Assembly (NCBI GenBank): GCA_021495925.1
Contig: JAKEKT010000054.1
Coordinates: 62,001-126,000 of the forward strand
Direction: 5' to 3'
Source: Diplodia intermedia
Taxonomy: Eukaryota; Ascomycota; Dothideomycetes; Botryosphaeriales; Botryosphaeriaceae
DNA: 64,000 bases
The notes beneath the pieces are model-generated. The model was given only the letters and a program-made list of their open reading frames with translations. It made no database searches and was not told where the DNA came from. Positions 45,257 to 55,508 of the stretch are shown here, one piece after another. The position numbers and the translations under genes were made by a program. Numbering within the stretch: position 1 is the stretch's first letter; the number at the start of each line of letters is the position of its first letter.

Positions 45257-48033
45257 TCAAGCGAGATAGCGGTACGCCGGAGGGGACGCATCTTCGATGC
45301 GCTCCAGGTACTCGCGTTCTATCAGGCTTTCGATTCGTTTCTTGATCATGTTCACATCCGGTTTGAACTGATTAGCCAGGATCGAGAGCGTCTCGGCGAC
45401 AAGGTTCTGGTGGGTGAGCTCCTTTCGTTGCCTACCAAATAGTCAGCCATCGCTATGTTTTGCTCCCTGTCAAGTAGCTTGAGTCAAAAGAACATACTTC
45501 ATGATACGAACAATGGCAGCCTCGATGCAGAAGCCTCGAGAGTCATTGTTCTTCTTCTCCGTTTCCTTGCGTTCTTTGTCGCCTTCCACCTTATTGCCTG
45601 CCGTAACAACACCGACCTTGAGCTTGTGGAATTTGCCCACAAAGCTTGGGTTGAATAAGAACTTGTCGGAAGGCTTGACATCCTTGCTCATCGGCGTCTT
45701 GATCAAAATCCTAGTCTTGGGCGCAACGGCTAGAGACTGCAAGTTCCGGATGAGATCGTGGCTGGGGATGTTGGTCTTTGCCTGAATCTCCTCAAAGGTC
45801 AAGCCCTCATCCTCGGCGAGGTCGTTGAACAACAGCAAGATGACCATGGCGTAAGTCGATACGTTTAGTTCGTGCTTGCGCTCCTTCACGCCTTCTTTGG
45901 TTGGCACCTTGGGGAACGTTGCCCGAATATCGGCAGATCCCATGTTGGCAAGCCAACTAAGCTGCCGCCCAGAATGCTTCTCCCCATAAAATAGCTCGAA
46001 CGACTTCTTGATCCTGTCGATGGCGGGGGGGAAGATGCACTTGGTGCGTTTGCCGTCCAGATCCTCGTTGGAGCCACTTCCCATCGATTCCAGAGGCCAG
46101 GTCATGCTTGTGAGCACATTCACCGTGAGCTCGATACGCCTTGGGTCGGGGTCTCCCAGGTTAGCGACATAGACCTTGAAGCCGGAAGTGAGCTCTTCCG
46201 AGATAGTCATGTCCTTGAACATGGCTTCCAACTTCGAAGTGAAGTTGTTTCCGAGCTCAATCTTCATGCGAGAGATCATCTGCTGCTCGACATCGTTGCT
46301 CAGGGACTTGGCCATGAGGAGACGCTTGCAGAGATGCTTCTTGTAGTAGCGCTCAAAGAGATCCTTGTCGGCGATATACCGGAGTAGGGTAATGGCCTTC
46401 TCCAAGACAACGTCAACTTCGCTCTCCGTCTTGCCCTTGATGCCCTTCTTCATGTTCTCATCGATAAAGAGAGAAATGTACTCAGAGCTCCTGGGGAAAG
46501 CAGACGAGTTGATGAACTCGGTAAAGCTGCGTGTCAGGGCGGTCTGCATTGCTTGGTCCGAATCAAAGGCCCGTTTCCAGATCAGATCAAACTTGTCCTT
46601 GAGGGCTAAGACGGCTTCGACCCATTTGATGGCAGCCACCGTTTGCTGGTTCACAGCCTTGTCCGCAACGGCCTTCTTTCCCTTTTCACCATCTTCGCCA
46701 TTTTCCGCCGGCTGAGGAGGTGCAGATGCCGCAGACGTTGTTGCTTGGTTGATTTCGTTACCCATCTCCACCACGCGGTTCTGGATAGCACGGACAAGTT
46801 CGGCCTTCTTAGGATCCACGCGAGCGTTCAGATCATAGATCAGCCCAAGCTCTTCAATCCTCTCGTTGTCGACCATGAATTTCACACCGCTCTCGGACTC
46901 GATAAGATCGTGGATCTTGTTCTCAATGAGCTCTTCCTCAACAACGCGTTCAATCTTGGACTTGGTGGTCTCCGATAGCGTGGACCTACAGCGATCCACT
47001 TCTTCGCGCAGTCTTCTGGAGGTGTGCCTGCAATACGCGCCCGCGTCCGACTCCCGCAATAGAGTGTCGCCTTCGGTCCGATAGAAGTCCCGACTTGCAT
47101 CCAGGAAGTGTTGCTCGAAAGCAGTGACGTACAGGCGCTGGTTTAAGTCTTCTTTCATGGTCTCGTATAAGCTCTCCAGCATGTACACGCAGGACTTGAT
47201 GAGGTGTTTGTCGATGACATCGCCATTGCGTTCCATTTGTATCTGGTCCAGGATGATGCGATTGAGGAGATCTTGCACGGTTAGGTCGGAGTGGCTCGGA
47301 TTCGGCGGCGAGCGGAGGATGTTGTCGCGGAAGAGCATCAACGAGGTAGTGTAGATGGAGGGTTGCCGATGGTCCGCGCAGTATACGCGCTCCTTCTAGG
47401 GTTAATACAGGAATATCCCCGGTAGTCGTGTACGCAGCGAGACTTACCATATACATCAGCACGTCCGTAAGCATGCTCATGCACAGTTGATAATCCTGCC
47501 ATTCCTCGCGAATGCCCTTCAGAAATTTCTCTCCACCAACACGACGTTCGTTCGCGGTGGTGTTGGCGCTGCCTGCCTGCAGGTCTGCCACCAGGCTGCT
47601 TGAAACCAACTGAGCTGCCTTTGTCTTCACCTCGTTGCATAGCCAGTCTTTCTCGAATTGCAGTACGCTCTGGTAAAGCTGCTCGCCTCTCTTTTTCAAA
47701 ATCACGCGATACGTGTGCCTGTAGAGAGCCTCATACGAAAGGTCGGATGCGTTCTTCGTGTGGATTTGGCGGATTGCGCTCGATATTGTGCCCCAGGTCG
47801 ATTCGAAGCTCTCGTCGCCACCGTTCAGGCCCTTTTGCAATGTTAGATATCTCATTCGCGAAGTAGTCAAGTCGGAACCCCAGGAGCGGCGAAGACGCTG
47901 GATATTATAATGTAGGTGAGGCTAGCACAGCAAACGCGCTGGAGGGCAGGCCTCTACGCCGGCTGCCAACCAAAGTGAGACTCACCCTGCGCGGCGGGCG
48001 AATCTTGCCCTGCCGTCCCGGCTTAGGATACAT
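45257..48033 (-). CDS. CUL3: Cullin-3, scaffold of BTB-type ubiquitin ligases
   Basis: Exons 48033-47986, 47897-47448, 47395-45498 and 45431-45257 join to 856 aa. Cullin-3 holds a BTB-domain substrate adaptor at its N terminus and the RING protein Rbx1 at its C terminus. The start MYPKPGRQGKIRPPRR is the basic N-terminal tail of this subfamily. The N-terminal cullin repeats include LSYEALYRHTYRVILKK; the cullin homology domain includes YYKKHLCKRLLMAKS and TFPKVPTKEGVKERKHELNVST. The neddylation site is Lys799 in IVRIMKQRKELTHQNL, formed across the last splice junction, and the protein ends PPAYRYLA. A Lys/Glu/Pro-rich insert (about APPQPAENGEDGEKGKK) lies mid-protein, as in other filamentous fungi. 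Confidence 0.96.
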
Positions 48034-48522
48034 GACGAAAGTCGTTGTGAAAAGAGGTCGGCTCTTGCAGGAAGCTCCCGAGTGACGGGCGTATCGAGCT
48101 CTGAAAGTGTTGGCGGGGCGCGGGGAGTGTCAGCGCGGAACGCGTAGGCTGGAAGTCGGCGAACGGCGCCTGGTCGTTTGACGACACGGAACGGTTGTTG
48201 CGTGGCGCGATCAACGGCGCAAGATCATGGCCGAGCTGGCTTAAAGGGTTGGCGGAGCGCGTGTTGCGGCAGACCGAAGTCGAATCGGGCGGAGGTATTG
48301 AGGTGGTAGAGACCGAGAGCGTGCACGGAGCCAGTATCCAGTGGAGGACCCTGGCTGGCGATGACGGAAGGCGCACAAAACGGCAGATCGCAGCAGTGCA
48401 TTGGCCGGAGAGCTCTGGCGTCGCCCGTGCAAACCACCACCTACTCTTAGCCGCGACACCACTTCCGCGAGCCCATCTATTTGACTGCTTGAGAATCCCC
48501 ACCGCTCCTGTCGAACTCGGCC
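48034..48522. promoter_or_regulatory. Shared divergent promoter of CUL3 and ZIM17
   Basis: The 489 bp between opposing start codons carry both promoters and both 5' leaders. No strong TATA box was noticed. No extra coding exon is needed for either gene. Confidence 0.5.
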
Positions 48523-49181
48523 ATGCGACCTGCTCGTTCGCTCGTCCGCCTTTGTTCGCGCCCTCCCTCGCTCGCCAATGCGCCGCGCGCCGCGCCCACT
48601 TCCGCGCGCCGCATTCATCCAGAGCTTTCGCACATCCGTCGTCCTCAGCCACGGCCATTCCGACCGCAGCTGTGCCGCCATGCCTTCTCCACCACCGCGA
48701 AGCGCTCCGAGTCCGCTGCTGCGCACCCGGGCGCTGGCCCTGCCGCGCGAGACCAGCAGGAGGTTCCGCAATACCAGATGACCTTCACCTGCACGGCCTG
48801 CACCACGAGATCCTCGCATAAGATTTCCAAACAGGGCTACCACCATGGCACAGTTTTGATCTCGTGTCCGGGCTGCAAGAACCGGCACTTGATCTCCGAT
48901 CATCTCAAGGTTCGCGACCTTCCGCCCGACCCAAGGTTCCAGCGCGCCGCTAACAACCGCCCGACCAGATCTTCGCCGACCAGAGCACCACCCTCGAAGA
49001 TATCATGAGGGAGAAAGGCCAGCTGGTCAAGCGCGGACAACTCAGCGAAGATGGAGATCTTGAGCTTTGGGACGATGGCTCACAGACGAAACACGTTCCT
49101 GCTGCGCCGAAGGCTCCTGCTGCGGAGAACGCGACCAGCGAAAACCAAGCTCCTGGGACTTCGTTCAGAAAGTCCTCATAG
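48523..49181 (+). CDS. ZIM17: Mitochondrial DNL-type zinc finger protein Zim17 (Hep1/Tim15)
   Basis: Exons 48523-48909 and 48969-49181 join to 199 aa. Zim17 keeps the mitochondrial Hsp70 soluble and so supports protein import into the matrix. The first ~60 residues are rich in Arg, Ser and Pro with no acidic residue before Glu34, a typical presequence ending near HAFSTTAKR. The DNL zinc domain has Cys90-X2-Cys93 and Cys115-X2-Cys118, with HGTVLISCPGCKNRHLISDH holding the second pair. Splicing at GTTCGC...GACCAG joins DHLK|IFADQSTTLEDIM, the family sequence; an unspliced read would diverge. The tail is acidic then Ala/Pro-rich. The gene is head-to-head with CUL3. Confidence 0.95.
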
Positions 49182-49576
49182 CCTTCCGGGCCCTGTAGCC
49201 TACAAGGCGTCACGATTGGAAAAAAACAATCATGGCGTTTTGGGACACTCTACGGCACAATTCTTTCCGGATGCATGTGAAAGAGCATCTGTACAACTTA
49301 CCCATTCCTGTACAGCATCTTTCATTAGATATTAAGGATCTACCTTAAGAGATTACAGGCGCTTCTACAAGAATGGGGAATCAAACAAACTTCAAAAATG
49401 GACCGGATCTGCATCCCAGATGCATGATCCAAGACTTCCCTCTCATAACTTTCTAAACAAATTTGCCATCTCTTGCGTGATCTCGTGACTATTCTGCTCC
49501 ACAAATCATCGCCTCTGCTTCGTCATTGCTGTGCCTTCTGAGATCAGTGCCCTTTTCCTGCCGGGCTCACCTGCGA
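49182..49576. other. Short convergent spacer between ZIM17 and the Ser/Thr-rich gene
   Basis: About 395 bp of AT-richer DNA where two genes end towards each other. It probably holds both 3' untranslated regions. Nothing else seen. Confidence 0.5.
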
Positions 49577-51126
49577 TTACACCTTTACAGTAACGGTCTC
49601 CTTGACAGTGGCTGTCTCGGTGACGGTCTCCTTCTCCGTAACAGTACTCGTCAGGAAGACAGTAGAAATGCTTGGGTTTACTGGGATGACGGTAATACCG
49701 GGGCCTTCAGATGACGTTGCAGATGACGTCGGCGCACTCTCTGTACTTGAAAGAGCAGTCGAAGAGGCCCCCAGGGCCGTCCTTGTGGTGCTCGGGCTTT
49801 CAGACGACGACGGTTCTGCGGAAGAAGACGGCGACGCAGTGGACGTGGCACTGGTCTTGACGGTACTAGGCAAGACGGTGCTGGTGTCAGCGTTGCTCGT
49901 CTGAGCGACGCCTGTTTCAGTGTACTGCGTACTGGACTCCAGAGTCGACGTAGGGGTCGTGCTCGAGAGGAGAATCGTTGACGATTCGGCAGGCGTCGTC
50001 ACTGATGCAGCGTTGGGTCCAACGGTCGTGTATATCGTCGTATAAAAGACTCCCGGAAGCCGTGACGGCGATGACGTCGCGGAAGACTCCTGTGGCGTAG
50101 ACTGAGCAGAAGACTGCAGCGTTGAAGGGGGATTGGTAGGAGTCGCTTGAGTAGCAGGGCTAACGATGGTGTATATCGTTGTTGTTTGGTACAGCACTCC
50201 AGATTCTGAAACAAATGCGGATGCACTTGTTGCAGAACTGCTCGCACTTGATTGGGCGGAGCTGACGGCAGAGCTGGAGGTTTGAGTGTTGGACACGAGT
50301 ATACTGGGAGTAACTACGACGGGAAGGGTGGTTGGCGTCTCAGCCGCAGGGGTGGATTGCGAGGAGCTGATGGCTTGGCTGGTCTGCGCAGATGGCGTCA
50401 AGGGCGAATAGGTAAAAGGCCTGCCCGTCGGGGCCGATGGTGTTTGAGGCGAATATGTGAAAGGGCGCGTGCCCGAAGGAGTATTGACCCCGGGGGTGCT
50501 GACGGCCGAAATACTGGATGTGGTCGAGTTAGGAGCCGATGTGGCACCGGGAGTCGAAGGATTGTAAGTGAACAGGCGAGTCGTGGATGCCGATTCCGAC
50601 ACGGAGAACTCAGGGCCTACGAAACCACCAGGAGCCGAGGACGCAGTCGTCTTGGACGTCGACGAACTGATGACGGGCGTCAGCGGACTAAGGGCCGGGG
50701 TTGTCGCAATGGTAGCCGAAGGGGTGGTCTCTGCGGAAACAGAAGACTCGACCTGAGTGGTTTCGGGCACTGCCGAAATATCGACTGTGGCAACTGGTGA
50801 GCCAGACGGATCCACGAAGGTAAAGACAGCTGGGATAGGCGTACTGGTACTAGGGAGGGTTACTGGCACAACAAAAGGAATGCCAGTGTCCGCAGCCTGA
50901 ACTCCCGGAGGAGTGGACGGTGTACTTATTGCGATAGGCGTGCTTGGAGAGGAGGCAACTTCGACGGCGGGTGACGACGAATTCAAGTATCTAGGATAGC
51001 TTTGTTGTGTTAGCAGTAGGTATACATGATCGGGCTTGGACCGCTTTACTTGACTCTGCGCGCGAGCTGAGGGAGTGGGCCCGCGACAGCGGAAGCTGAT
51101 AGTGCTGCCAGCAGCAGACATCTCAT
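49577..51126 (-). CDS. Secreted Ser/Thr-rich wall or mucin-like protein
   Basis: Exons 51126-51050 and 50999-49577 join to 499 aa over a 50-nt intron (GTAAAG...CAAAG). The true start (codon at 51126) gives a signal peptide, MRCLLLAALSASAVAG; an upstream in-frame-looking ATG belongs to another frame. The rest is almost entirely Ser, Thr, Pro, Ala and Val, expected to be heavily O-mannosylated. Internal repeats include three copies of a (R)(L/P)FTY(N/S)P-TP unit and two of a GV(L/F)Y-TTIYT element. The C terminus is a VT-rich run (TEKETVTETATVKETVTVKV) with no hydrophobic GPI signal. Such proteins are surface or extracellular-matrix components; no catalytic domain is visible, so the specific role is unknown. 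Confidence 0.87.
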
Positions 51127-52103
51127 GGTGCAACCCATGTTTGGACCAAAAAAAAAAAAAGGACGGAAGTCAAAGAACGAAGGCCTGAGAAACCAGCCCA
51201 GGGAACGCAAGGAAGAGCAAAACAGCAGGCGGCGGCCTACTAGGCGAAAGAAAGTGGTCTATGAGAAAGACGATGTGAAAGCGAAAACGAAGCCAGGAAA
51301 GATCGACGAAGAGCGGCGACGGTATTAATGGCGACGAGTGGAGGCTAAGGAAAAGACTTGTCGGTCTGCAAGGCGGCCTAGAGCCCGACGAGAGCCACGC
51401 AGGAGGAGGTTCCCTAGGCGGGTTTTGAAGGAGCGAATTAACCGCCGTTTTACTCAAAAATAGCAGAGACACAAGCACTGGCTGGGCCAGTCCCGCAAGA
51501 CACCGCCAGCACGGAAGACATGGGGCTATTTGCAGGTCGAGTGGAGTAGGTGAAACGGGATCGGGGCGGCTCGCCTTCAAAACCCGCCCGACGACGCACA
51601 ACGACGCGCTGTGGTTGGCCGCCGCATGAAACGCCGTCCATCGCGCCGCAAGCTCCACGACCACGTCTTCTGGAAGCTGCGCCCCGGCCTCGACGTCGAA
51701 AAGAACAGCGTCGTCCAGTCGGCCGCGTCGCTGCATGCCGACCGGGGCTCTGTCCGCGTTGCCCGGCCCCAAGGCTTCACCCGGCGCAGGAGGACATGGC
51801 ATGGTTGAGCGCGCTTCGATACTTAGGCGCCGGCATCCCGACTGTTGTACGGAGTACGGCATCTCGTGCAGCGCATGCGGGAAGCGCCGGGATGGCGGGT
51901 GGCAGGTGCCAGGAGCCAGGAGCAGCAAGGCACTTATCGATAGTTGCTCCGCGCAACTAGGCGCAAACCACCCGCAAACAGTCCGCGCAACCTCTCCCGC
52001 CGCCCTGCACTGCGCTCTACGTCAACGGTAAGTCTGCCCACAACGGGCACTGCGTTTCGTTTTCTCTACCTTCTCCTTCTCGTCTTCCGTCGACCGTTCC
52101 ACC
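51127..52103. promoter_or_regulatory. Divergent intergenic region, Ser/Thr-rich gene and kinesin
   Basis: The 977 bp carry the promoters of two divergent genes. A 13-base A-run lies at about 51148-51160, right upstream of the Ser/Thr-rich gene, and could act as a nucleosome-excluding poly(dA:dT) element. The part nearer the kinesin gene is pyrimidine-rich (TTCTCTACCTTCTCCTTCTC), typical of fungal promoters. No further gene was seen. Confidence 0.5.
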
Positions 52104-54499
52104 ATGAGCGTCCGCGTGCTTGCCCGCATCCGACCCCTGCTCAAGGACGAGCTCGACAAGGACACCATTGTTACCGCTGAGAGCACCACTGGAGACGAAA
52201 ACTCGCTGCCCAACGTCATCCGCATCCCCAATCCGAAGAATGAGGCCGAGTCCTTCAGCTTCCAGTTCCAGAGCGTCTACGACCGCGCCACCACCCAACA
52301 AGAGCTGTTTGACAAGGAGGGTATGTTGTCCACGAGCATCTAGCTACCGAACACTGCCATTGATTGACTCGTCCTGCAGTCTCGCCCACTGTCAAGCACG
52401 TCTTCAATGGCTTCGATGTCACAATATTCGCCTATGGCGTCACTGGCACCGGCAAGACCCATACCATGCGAGGCGGAAAATCTTTGGCAGACCGCGGAGT
52501 CATCCCTCGTCTACTCAGCTCTATATACCGCCGTTGTCGGAAACTCGAAAAGGACGCAGACACCCATGTTGAGGTGTCGCTGAGCTACTATGAAATTTAC
52601 AACGACCGTGTCTACGACCTTTTTGAGCCCCCGGAAAAGCGCACGGCAGCCGGCCTGCCGATCCGGGATAATAATGGGAAAACCGTGGTCGTTGGGCTCA
52701 CCGAGAGGCCCTGTACCACCTTGAAGGATTTTGAGAAGCTTTACGACGAGGCCAACCTGAACCGGTCCACATCTGCAACGAAACTCAATGCTCATTCGTC
52801 GCGGTCGCACGCCATTCTATGTGTCCAAGTCACACAAACAACAGCGACCCATACCCGCGTCTCCAAAGTCTCCTGTATCGACCTTGCTGGATCTGAAGAC
52901 AACCGGAGAACGGACAACAAGCGAGAACGTCTCGTCGAGTCTTCCGCCATCAACAAGTCTTTGTTCGTGCTGGCGCAGTGCGTTGAGGCTATCAGCAAGA
53001 AGCACTCCAGGATACCGTACAGAGAGTCCAAAATGACCCGCATCCTATCTTTGGGCCAGAACAACGGCCTCACTCTCATGGTTCTGAACCTTGCGCCAGT
53101 GCGCTCCTACCACCTTGATACCCTAAGCTCTCTCAACTTCGCCAACCGGACCAAGAAGATCGAAGTCGCTGAAGTAGAAAACGAAGCCGTCCTTCGCGGA
53201 CCCCCGAAGACGACATCGACCATCTCCGGCACGAACCTGCAGCAGCGCCAGCCGCTCCGAGCATTGGCAGCCGCGACAAACGCAAATATCGCACAGAACC
53301 ATACGCAGCAGAAGAAAATCGACAAGCCAGCCAAAGCTTTCTCCGTATATTCTGACAAACACAAGTCCGTGAAGTCAGCACCGACAGCGCGCTCAGATCC
53401 CCTGAAACGGGGTGCCACACACCCCACGCTTGCGTCGAAGGTCACTAAGCCTGCTAGGCCAGTGCACAGCTCGGGCTATGGCAAGCCAACGCCTTTGCCG
53501 GCTAGTCTCTCGCAGGAAGCAATCGAAGCACTTATTGAGCGTCGGTTGGAGGAGAAACTGGCTGAGCGCGCCCTCCACGAGTCCTCCACTATTCAGACTC
53601 AGGATGTTAGCGAAGCGGTGAGACAGCGATTGGAGGCTCTGGAAGAGCGTGTCGGTAAGACGGAAGATGGTCGAGCGGAAGGTCTGCATTTCCTTCTCAT
53701 GGCCAAGCAACATCATGTTCGTGGAGAAGATGTCTCTGCACTTAAGATGTACCAGCTGGCTCTGCCACATTTCCCAGAAAACGAGAAGCTCAGCCAGAAA
53801 ATCGTCAATCTGCAGGAGAAGATTCGCTCGAAAAAGGAAGCCGCGAAGGCTTCTACCGCATATGAGCCAAACTCTGAATTCGTAGAGCCGAACCATATGC
53901 CTACTCACACCCGTCCTTCCACTCTCGCGAAGCAGCCTCTTAGGAGGCCAGCACCGGAACACGTCTCTGCACCAGAAGAGCGATCCTTCGCCGCACCTAC
54001 CCGTCCCGTTGCCAGGAAGCTCTCGAGTAAGAAAGAAAAGCCTGCCACTTGCGAGACACACCAAGATACCCCCGAAGCCGGAATCGAAGGCTACGACGAC
54101 TCATTTGTCCCCGAGGATGACGGCGCAGCCTCGGACTACCACGAGCAAGAAGACAGCTTCGTCTATAAGCCCAAAGCCAAAGTGCCCAAGAAGCCGAAGA
54201 TGAAGATCTTCCGCGACAATAGTAACAATAGCCTCGACGTGCCTTCCTCTTCAGGCGGCACATCTCTCACACCCCGCACCCGGCGCCTGCTCGACATCAT
54301 CAACACGCGTGAGGTCTCGCAGATCCGACTACTGAAAGGCGTCGGCGCCAAGAAGGCCGAGGCTATCGTTAACTCGCTGTGTGAGATGGATGGTAGCGGC
54401 GCTGACGACTGGCTGATCACGGATCTGGAGCAGCTAGGTGGGCTGAAGGGCGTCGGATTGAAGACGGTTGAGAACATGAGGGCTGGGTTGGCTTGTTAG
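52104..54499 (+). CDS. Kinesin-10 family motor (KIF22/Kid-like) with C-terminal helix-hairpin-helix DNA-binding motif
   Basis: Exons 52104-52320 and 52380-54499 join to 778 aa. The N-terminal motor domain (to about residue 345) has the P-loop GVTGTGKTHT (92-101), switch I NAHSSRSH, and switch II DLAGSE, plus YRESKMTRIL and LNFANRTKKIE at its end. A short helical, charged middle (about EALIERRLEEKLAERAL) may form a coiled coil. The end has two helix-hairpin-helix units (IRLLKGVGAKKAEAI and LGGLKGVGLKTVENM), the DNA-contacting feature of chromokinesins of the KIF22 type. It should move on spindle microtubules and bind chromosomes or DNA; that role is inferred from animal relatives. Intron 1 (GTATGT...CTGCAG) restores the motor sequence. 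Confidence 0.93.
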
Positions 54500-55508
54500 C
54501 TTGCTTAAGGGCTATAAAGAATTGTTAAAAGGCCCTTTGCTAAGCGCTTGGCGTTTTTAATTTGTCTTTTCTGCAGGTGTGGAGCCGTCTCTGTTGCATC
54601 GGGCTATGCCTTTCAGCGATGGCGTTTTTTCCGGGGCTCCCCTTCGAACGAAACCGGGGTTTCATATACTGGCATTGGGACGGCGTTCTTTGGATGTTGT
54701 TTTGGATCTTTGGTTGCAAAGAGGCTTCGATGAGGATATCGGTCACGTCGTCCACAGGAGGAGCCTGTGGTCATAGTAGCAGAAAATAATCGCATTTCCT
54801 CCCGACATCTTTGAGACTACTAGCCTATGACTTGGATATGTGTCCACTTGATAGCCAAAGCCGCGAGTTAGAATGGGTCAAACTACCTCATCTCTGGCGC
54901 TGGGATATGAGCGCTCCGTAGGAGCCCGACACATTAGAAAATTAGAAGGCTGCGGTTGGCTGCCCGGCGCATGCAGCTATGTCCCACCTTTTCTTTTCCT
55001 GTCGACTCGAGGAGCGGCAGGTGGTCCTTTCAAGTAATCATGCTTGCCTGGAGGATACTTCCCACATCAACTCTGCGACCTCGGCCATTCAATGGAGTGC
55101 AGAGCAACAGGAGTCAAGTCATCAATAATGCAATAAGTAAAAAGTGATATTGTTTTTTTGTGTTAGTATTGATTGTACAGCACGTCCATCGTAGCTCATT
55201 AACTTATGCGACATAAATACCGACACTGCCGCCCATGGTAATCAAAGAATGCTCACTGTGTAAACCTTAAAAAAAGAAGTATTACGAGAAACCCAAACAC
55301 AAGCCCGAGAAAGAAGGAAAGTCAAGTGTACAAGGGAAGGTAGCAGAGAGTTAGAACATGGTCGTCGCCGATCAGCCTTTCCCCACCACGCCTCCCTATG
55401 ACCGATGAAGGCATCATCGACCAATGCCCCGCTTACTCCTGGTCGCATGCTTAAGATGATATGGCAATGGCCTCCTACGACCAACCAAGCGGTAGTCCAT
55501 GAGAGCCG
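54500..55508. other. Spacer between convergent kinesin and VAC14 genes
   Basis: About 1 kb of AT-richer sequence where two genes end towards each other. Open frames are below 85 aa and lack features. Presumably both 3' untranslated regions plus spacer. Confidence 0.5.

Noticed and set aside
50252..50800. 182-aa plus-strand open frame, Gly/Arg-rich
   Set aside because: Antisense to the Ser/Thr-rich secreted protein; the composition follows directly from the repeat codons.
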